Assembly (NCBI RefSeq): GCF_019703835.1
Contig: NZ_AP023054.1
Span: 682,001 to 746,000 of the forward strand
Reading direction: 5' to 3'
Source: Thaumasiovibrio subtropicus
Lineage (GTDB): Bacteria; Pseudomonadota; Gammaproteobacteria; Enterobacterales; Vibrionaceae
Length of the DNA stretch: 64,000 bases
Shown: positions 59,379-64,000 of the stretch, one piece after another
Position numbering within the stretch: position 1 is the stretch's first letter
Layout: every line of letters starts with the position of its first letter
Notes under the pieces: generated by a model
The model's database searches: none
What the model was told of the DNA's origin: nothing
Seen by the model: the letters and a program-made list of their open reading frames with translations, nothing else
Position numbers and translations under genes: made by a program

Positions 59379-60437
59379 ATGAAAAAATATTGGTTACTTG
59401 GATTGAGTGCTCTTCCTTTAATGTGCAACGTTGCTACGTCGAGTGCAGCGGAAATTACTCCATATGTTGTAGGCGGCGTCTCAGCTGAGATTGAGCAACA
59501 CCCTTGGCAACTTTTCCTACGGGTGGATATTGGTGGAAACGAGTTCAACTGTGGGGCTGTGTATATAGGCAATAACTATGCACTCTCAGCGGCACACTGC
59601 TTTGAGTATCAAGGGGCCATTGCCTCAGATGTTGTTGAGGTTTATGGCGGGAGCGTCGATAAAAACAGTTTTGTCTCGGGACGCGCCTCACTGGCGACCT
59701 ATGTCCCTCATCCAGACTACAATGCCGAAACTTTCATTAATGACATCGCCGTGCTTGATCTTAGCTCGGTACCTGACGGAGTGTTGCCGATCTCTATTGC
59801 ATCAACAGACGAACAGAGAGATGCTGATCTGACGTTTTCGAATAGTTATGTGGTGAGTGGGATCAGCCCAGAAAATGTGATGGTGTCCGGTTGGGGGAAA
59901 ACGTTTGGTAATGCTCAGGTGGGCTCCGATGTGTTGCGCCACACCAAATTAACTGGTGTGCCTGATAATACCTGTAGTCAGTTGTGGGAAGGCATGCTTT
60001 CGGCACACCCTACTAGTTATTATGTTTGTGCGGCTACTCCAGATCCTACTTTGGTTAGAGATACTTGCCAAGGTGATTCTGGGGGGCCACTGATTTGGCA
60101 AAATGCGGATAAAATTGATGATAATGATTTCGGTATTCGCTTGATCGGTCTAACCTCGTTTGGGATTCTGTACAACTACGAGCTATGCAATGCAAACGCG
60201 CCTGCTGTGTTTACTCAAGTCAGTTCTTACTCGACCTTCATCAATGCAAATACACCGCGCGGTTTACCCCAAGCGACGGCCAATTATGAAAAAAATGCCT
60301 TTGATGCCGATGTCGGCAACGCGGGGGATCGACCTGGCAGCGGGATGGCAAGTAATCGAGCCGGAAATGCGAGTAGTGTGTCCTTCGCGTTCTTGGTGTT
60401 ATGTTTGCTTGGTATTGGGCGCCGCCGAAATAGCTAG
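59379..60437 (+). CDS. Secreted trypsin-like serine protease with C-terminal sorting tail
   Basis: The 352-residue S1 protease has a signal peptide (1-23), mature start motif VVGG at 30-33, and a catalytic triad H73 (LSAAHCF), D122 (NDIAVLDL) and S234 (GDSGGPL). D228, six residues before the Ser, corresponds to trypsin D189, so cleavage after Lys/Arg is expected. The residue before VVGG is Tyr29, not Lys/Arg. The C-terminus has a hydrophobic helix and RRRNS, resembling a GlyGly-CTERM tail with few Gly. It is paralogous to the next gene. Start ATG 59379 follows AGGGA. Confidence 0.9.
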   Translation: MKKYWLLGLSALPLMCNVATSSAAEITPYVVGGVSAEIEQHPWQLFLRVDIGGNEFNCGAVYIGNNYALSAAHCFEYQGAIASDVVEVYGGSVDKNSFVSGRASLATYVPHPDYNAETFINDIAVLDLSSVPDGVLPISIASTDEQRDADLTFSNSYVVSGISPENVMVSGWGKTFGNAQVGSDVLRHTKLTGVPDNTCSQLWEGMLSAHPTSYYVCAATPDPTLVRDTCQGDSGGPLIWQNADKIDDNDFGIRLIGLTSFGILYNYELCNANAPAVFTQVSSYSTFINANTPRGLPQATANYEKNAFDADVGNAGDRPGSGMASNRAGNASSVSFAFLVLCLLGIGRRRNS

Positions 60438-60688
60438 TGAAATTTTTCTCAAATAAACAGAACTATACCTTGTGTGGCTCTGTTTTTTGTTTGCGTTGAT
60501 CTGTATGGCAGTTAACAGTTTCGGCAACTATAGTCTGAATAGGAAAAGAGATTCCTAGGCATAATTTTCAAGAATAATGGACCTTGTCATTGATATTGCT
60601 CGTACTACTAATAACGTACTCTAAAAACTGTGGTCTTGCTTAAAATATCCGCTAAGGTAGAGCTAGCGTAAATGTATAAGGAGAGGGA

Positions 60689-61750
60689 ATGATGAAGTTT
60701 TTGTCGGTACTGACTATGTTATTCTTCCCGCTGGTGGCATTGGCGGGTGAACCGTATGAGGCTGAACCTCGAGTTGTAGGTGGCATTCCAAGTGCAAATA
60801 ATGAAGTGCCTTGGCAGCTCTTTTTGGTTACTGAATATATAGGTACAAGACCTCAGCAGTGTGGAGCTGTTTATATCGGTGATGGCTACGCGCTGTCAGC
60901 GGCACATTGTTTTTTTAATAACCAAGGAAACCGTAATATTAGTTTAGAACTATTCGGTGGCGCCACGTCTAGTGAGGGATTTAAACAAGGAACGGGATTC
61001 GGCGCCACTGTTGTTATCAATCCGAATTACAACGCTCAGCTAATTAGCGATGATATCGCATTGCTCAAGATTCAAGGTGATTTGCCGGCAAACATTCAGC
61101 CAATAAAGCTAGCTTCACAGGCAGATCAGGTCGCGATGGATCAGCTGTTTGCGAATACTTATAGTGAGACACAGTCGACACAGTTTAATTTGTTGGTTTC
61201 TGGTTGGGGAAAAACGTCTGGGAACAGTGCTTTTACATCGAGTATTTTAAGACAGACTGTGCTTGGTGGGGTGCCTGATAACATTTGTCGAACACAGTGG
61301 GGAGGGGGAGCGACTATTGTCAATAGCATACATTTATGTGCTACAAGCTCTGAACCTGAGCTAGTTCGAGAATCTTGCTCTGGTGATTCTGGGGGGCCAC
61401 TAGTCTGGCAAGATCCTGATCATGTAGCAGATGCGGATCGTGGTTTGCGTTTGGCTGGAATCGTCTCTTTTGGTATTAAGACTTGTGATCAAACAAAGCC
61501 GCCAGGCGTTTATGCTCAAGTCTCAAATTATTTGGACTTTATCCAAGAAAATACAGGTGGCTCTTTACCCGTTGTTAACCCGACGTTTACCGAAAATCCC
61601 TTTGATGCGAGTAAGTACAGTGGTGTAGGCGATGAGCCTGGCTCAGGCGGGGGAATTATTGGTACAAACGGTGGCGGCAGTAGCTTTTCACTATGGGGAC
61701 TGCTTCTGTTGGGTGTTGCGGCAGTTGGACGTATTAAGTTACGAAAATAA
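60689..61750 (+). CDS. Secreted S1-family serine protease with GlyGly-CTERM tail
   Basis: The 353 residues have a signal peptide (1-19), an activation site EPR-VVGG with Arg28 before VVGG, and a catalytic triad H73, D122 (DDIALLKI) and S234 (GDSGGPL). The S1-pocket position is Glu228 rather than Asp. The tail GSGGGIIGTNGGGSSFSLWG, a hydrophobic segment and IKLRK form a typical GlyGly-CTERM anchor, the rhombosortase target found on Vibrio proteases such as VesB. There is a strong ribosome site (AAGGAGAGGG). It is a tandem paralogue of the preceding gene, 251 bases apart with its own promoter region. Confidence 0.92.
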   Translation: MMKFLSVLTMLFFPLVALAGEPYEAEPRVVGGIPSANNEVPWQLFLVTEYIGTRPQQCGAVYIGDGYALSAAHCFFNNQGNRNISLELFGGATSSEGFKQGTGFGATVVINPNYNAQLISDDIALLKIQGDLPANIQPIKLASQADQVAMDQLFANTYSETQSTQFNLLVSGWGKTSGNSAFTSSILRQTVLGGVPDNICRTQWGGGATIVNSIHLCATSSEPELVRESCSGDSGGPLVWQDPDHVADADRGLRLAGIVSFGIKTCDQTKPPGVYAQVSNYLDFIQENTGGSLPVVNPTFTENPFDASKYSGVGDEPGSGGGIIGTNGGGSSFSLWGLLLLGVAAVGRIKLRK

Positions 61751-61788
61751 TCCGTCTGATAAATACTCTATTCTTGATTATAAGCGAT

Positions 61789-61819
61789 GGCAGCCTATAC
61801 TAGCTGCCTGCTTTTTTTT
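61789..61819 (+). terminator. Terminator of the second protease gene
   Basis: Stem ggcagc / gctgcc with an 8-base loop, three bases, then eight T. It lies 24 bases before queA. Confidence 0.72.
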
Positions 61820-61842
61820 GGGTCAAGAATAGACGAGGGACC

Positions 61843-62907
61843 ATGCCAACTTCGATGCAAGTTTCAGACTTTCATTTCGATCTTCCAGATGCGTTGATCG
61901 CGCGTTATCCACAATCAGAGCGCACTGCAAGTCGCTTGCTGCAGCTAGATGGCAACACCGGTGCGTTAAGCCATGGTGGCTTCACGGATATTCTTGAACA
62001 AGTCGAGGCGGGGGATCTATTAGTTTTTAATAATACCCGTGTTATTCCTGCTCGTTTGTTTGGCAAAAAAGCCAGTGGCGGCAAACTGGAAGTGCTTGTC
62101 GAGCGCATGTTAGATGATGAATCTATACTCGCGCATGTCCGTTCATCTAAATCACCAAAGCCCGGCACACAGCTGTTTCTCGGTGATAATGACGACTATG
62201 AAGCCGAAATGGTTGCCCGTCATGACGCGCTGTTTGAAATCCGCTTTAAGAGTGACAAAACCGTGTTGGAGATCTTGGAAGAAGTGGGGCATATGCCACT
62301 TCCTCCTTACATTGATCGTCCTGATGAAGATGCAGATAAAGAGCGTTATCAGACGGTTTACAATGAAAAACCCGGTGCGGTCGCTGCGCCAACTGCGGGG
62401 TTGCATTTTGATGATGCATTGCTTGAAAAAATCAAAGCGAAAGGTGTGGATGTTGCGTTCGTGACGTTGCATGTCGGAGCGGGGACGTTTCAACCTGTGC
62501 GTGTAGAGAACATCAATGATCATCACATGCACGCTGAATATGCTGAAGTGCCACAAGATGTGGTCGATGCGGTGAACGCCACCCGTGAACGTGGGGGGAA
62601 AGTGGTTGCGGTAGGCACGACATCCGTCCGTTCATTAGAAAGTGCAGCACAAGCATCGAAAGAAAAAGGAGAAGGGCTATCCCCCTTTTTCAACGACACT
62701 TCGATCTTTATCTACCCCGGTTACGACTGGCAGGTCGTCGATGCCTTGATAACTAACTTCCACTTACCGGAATCAACATTGATCATGTTGGTCAGCTCGT
62801 TTGCAGGCTATGAGCATACGATGAATGCTTACAGAACGGCGGTTCAAGAGCAATACCGCTTCTTCAGTTACGGTGATGCGATGTTTATTCGCCGCAAAAC
62901 CCGTTAA
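61843..62907 (+). CDS. queA: S-adenosylmethionine:tRNA ribosyltransferase-isomerase
   Basis: QueA makes epoxyqueuosine from preQ1-modified tRNA and SAM. The 354 residues have [77 protein letters not shown] and [18 protein letters not shown] 61843 has GAGGG just upstream. ATG 61855 would start [12 protein letters not shown] as in E. coli, so either is possible. tgt follows. Confidence 0.95.
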   Translation: MPTSMQVSDFHFDLPDALIARYPQSERTASRLLQLDGNTGALSHGGFTDILEQVEAGDLLVFNNTRVIPARLFGKKASGGKLEVLVERMLDDESILAHVRSSKSPKPGTQLFLGDNDDYEAEMVARHDALFEIRFKSDKTVLEILEEVGHMPLPPYIDRPDEDADKERYQTVYNEKPGAVAAPTAGLHFDDALLEKIKAKGVDVAFVTLHVGAGTFQPVRVENINDHHMHAEYAEVPQDVVDAVNATRERGGKVVAVGTTSVRSLESAAQASKEKGEGLSPFFNDTSIFIYPGYDWQVVDALITNFHLPESTLIMLVSSFAGYEHTMNAYRTAVQEQYRFFSYGDAMFIRRKTR

Positions 62908-62927
62908 TATCCCCCACTGAATTCTGA

Positions 62928-64000
<1,073 letters not shown>

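Noticed and set aside
60456..60489. Terminator after the first protease gene
   Set aside because: There is only a 6-bp outer match (AACAGA / TCTGTT) around an unpaired interior. The T-run is suggestive but the stem is too weak to call.

Overview
The window is a chromosomal segment of a gammaproteobacterium of the family Vibrionaceae (Vibrio or a close relative). The evidence is the 16S/23S/5S sequence with Ile-Ala spacer tRNAs, proteins that line up with Escherichia coli at near-identical lengths (AroF, TyrA, PheA, RaiA, BamD, RluD, ClpB, PhoB/R, AceA/B, QueA, Tgt), and a gene order that I recognise from Vibrio: phoB-phoR-pstS / ppx-ppk / pstCAB-phoU, then a peroxiredoxin-oxyR pair and aceBA. 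I saw no phage genes, transposases or CRISPR array. This is essentially core genome.

Layout. 1-17 kb: the 3' end of rplS, an orphan lipoprotein, a CstA-type transporter beside a LytS/LytT-type two-component system, then aroF-tyrA, pheL-pheA, raiA, bamD, rluD-pgeF and clpB. This block sits next to an rRNA operon, as in E. coli. Its control signals are readable: TyrR boxes before aroF, a Phe-rich leader with attenuator before pheA, a CRP-like site before raiA, and a sigma-32 promoter before clpB. 17-23.4 kb: an rRNA operon (16S, tRNA-Ile, tRNA-Ala, 23S, 5S, tRNA-Asp) followed by a degenerate tRNA-Asp copy swollen by small hairpins and two further decayed 3' fragments. 23.4-31 kb: an OmpR-like regulator with a degenerate receiver, a Fur-box-controlled TonB-dependent receptor, an orphan SorC-type regulator, mepA, trhP-yfhL and rdgC.

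31-49 kb: sbcDC, then a phosphate and polyphosphate locus. phoB-phoR-pstS runs rightward, an ACT-domain gene-ppk-ppx unit runs leftward, and pstC-pstA-pstB-phoU runs rightward. Pho boxes precede phoB and pstC, and PstC and PstA carry large extra domains. 49-64 kb: a small outer-membrane barrel, a LysR regulator, a PPK2 kinase (so both polyphosphate kinase families are within 10 kb), cutC, a 2-Cys peroxiredoxin divergent from an OxyR2-type regulator, the glyoxylate shunt pair aceB-aceA, acpH, a CBS-domain protein, two secreted trypsin-fold proteases with C-terminal sorting tails, queA, and tgt running off the end.

Most genes are ordinary housekeeping genes. The least explained parts are the tRNA-derived hairpin array after the rRNA operon, the enlarged Pst permeases, the protease pair with different S1-pocket and activation-site residues, the degenerate-receiver regulator, and several unassigned palindromes near trhP, phoB and aceB. 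All functional assignments come from reading motifs and recalled family sequences. No database search was run.
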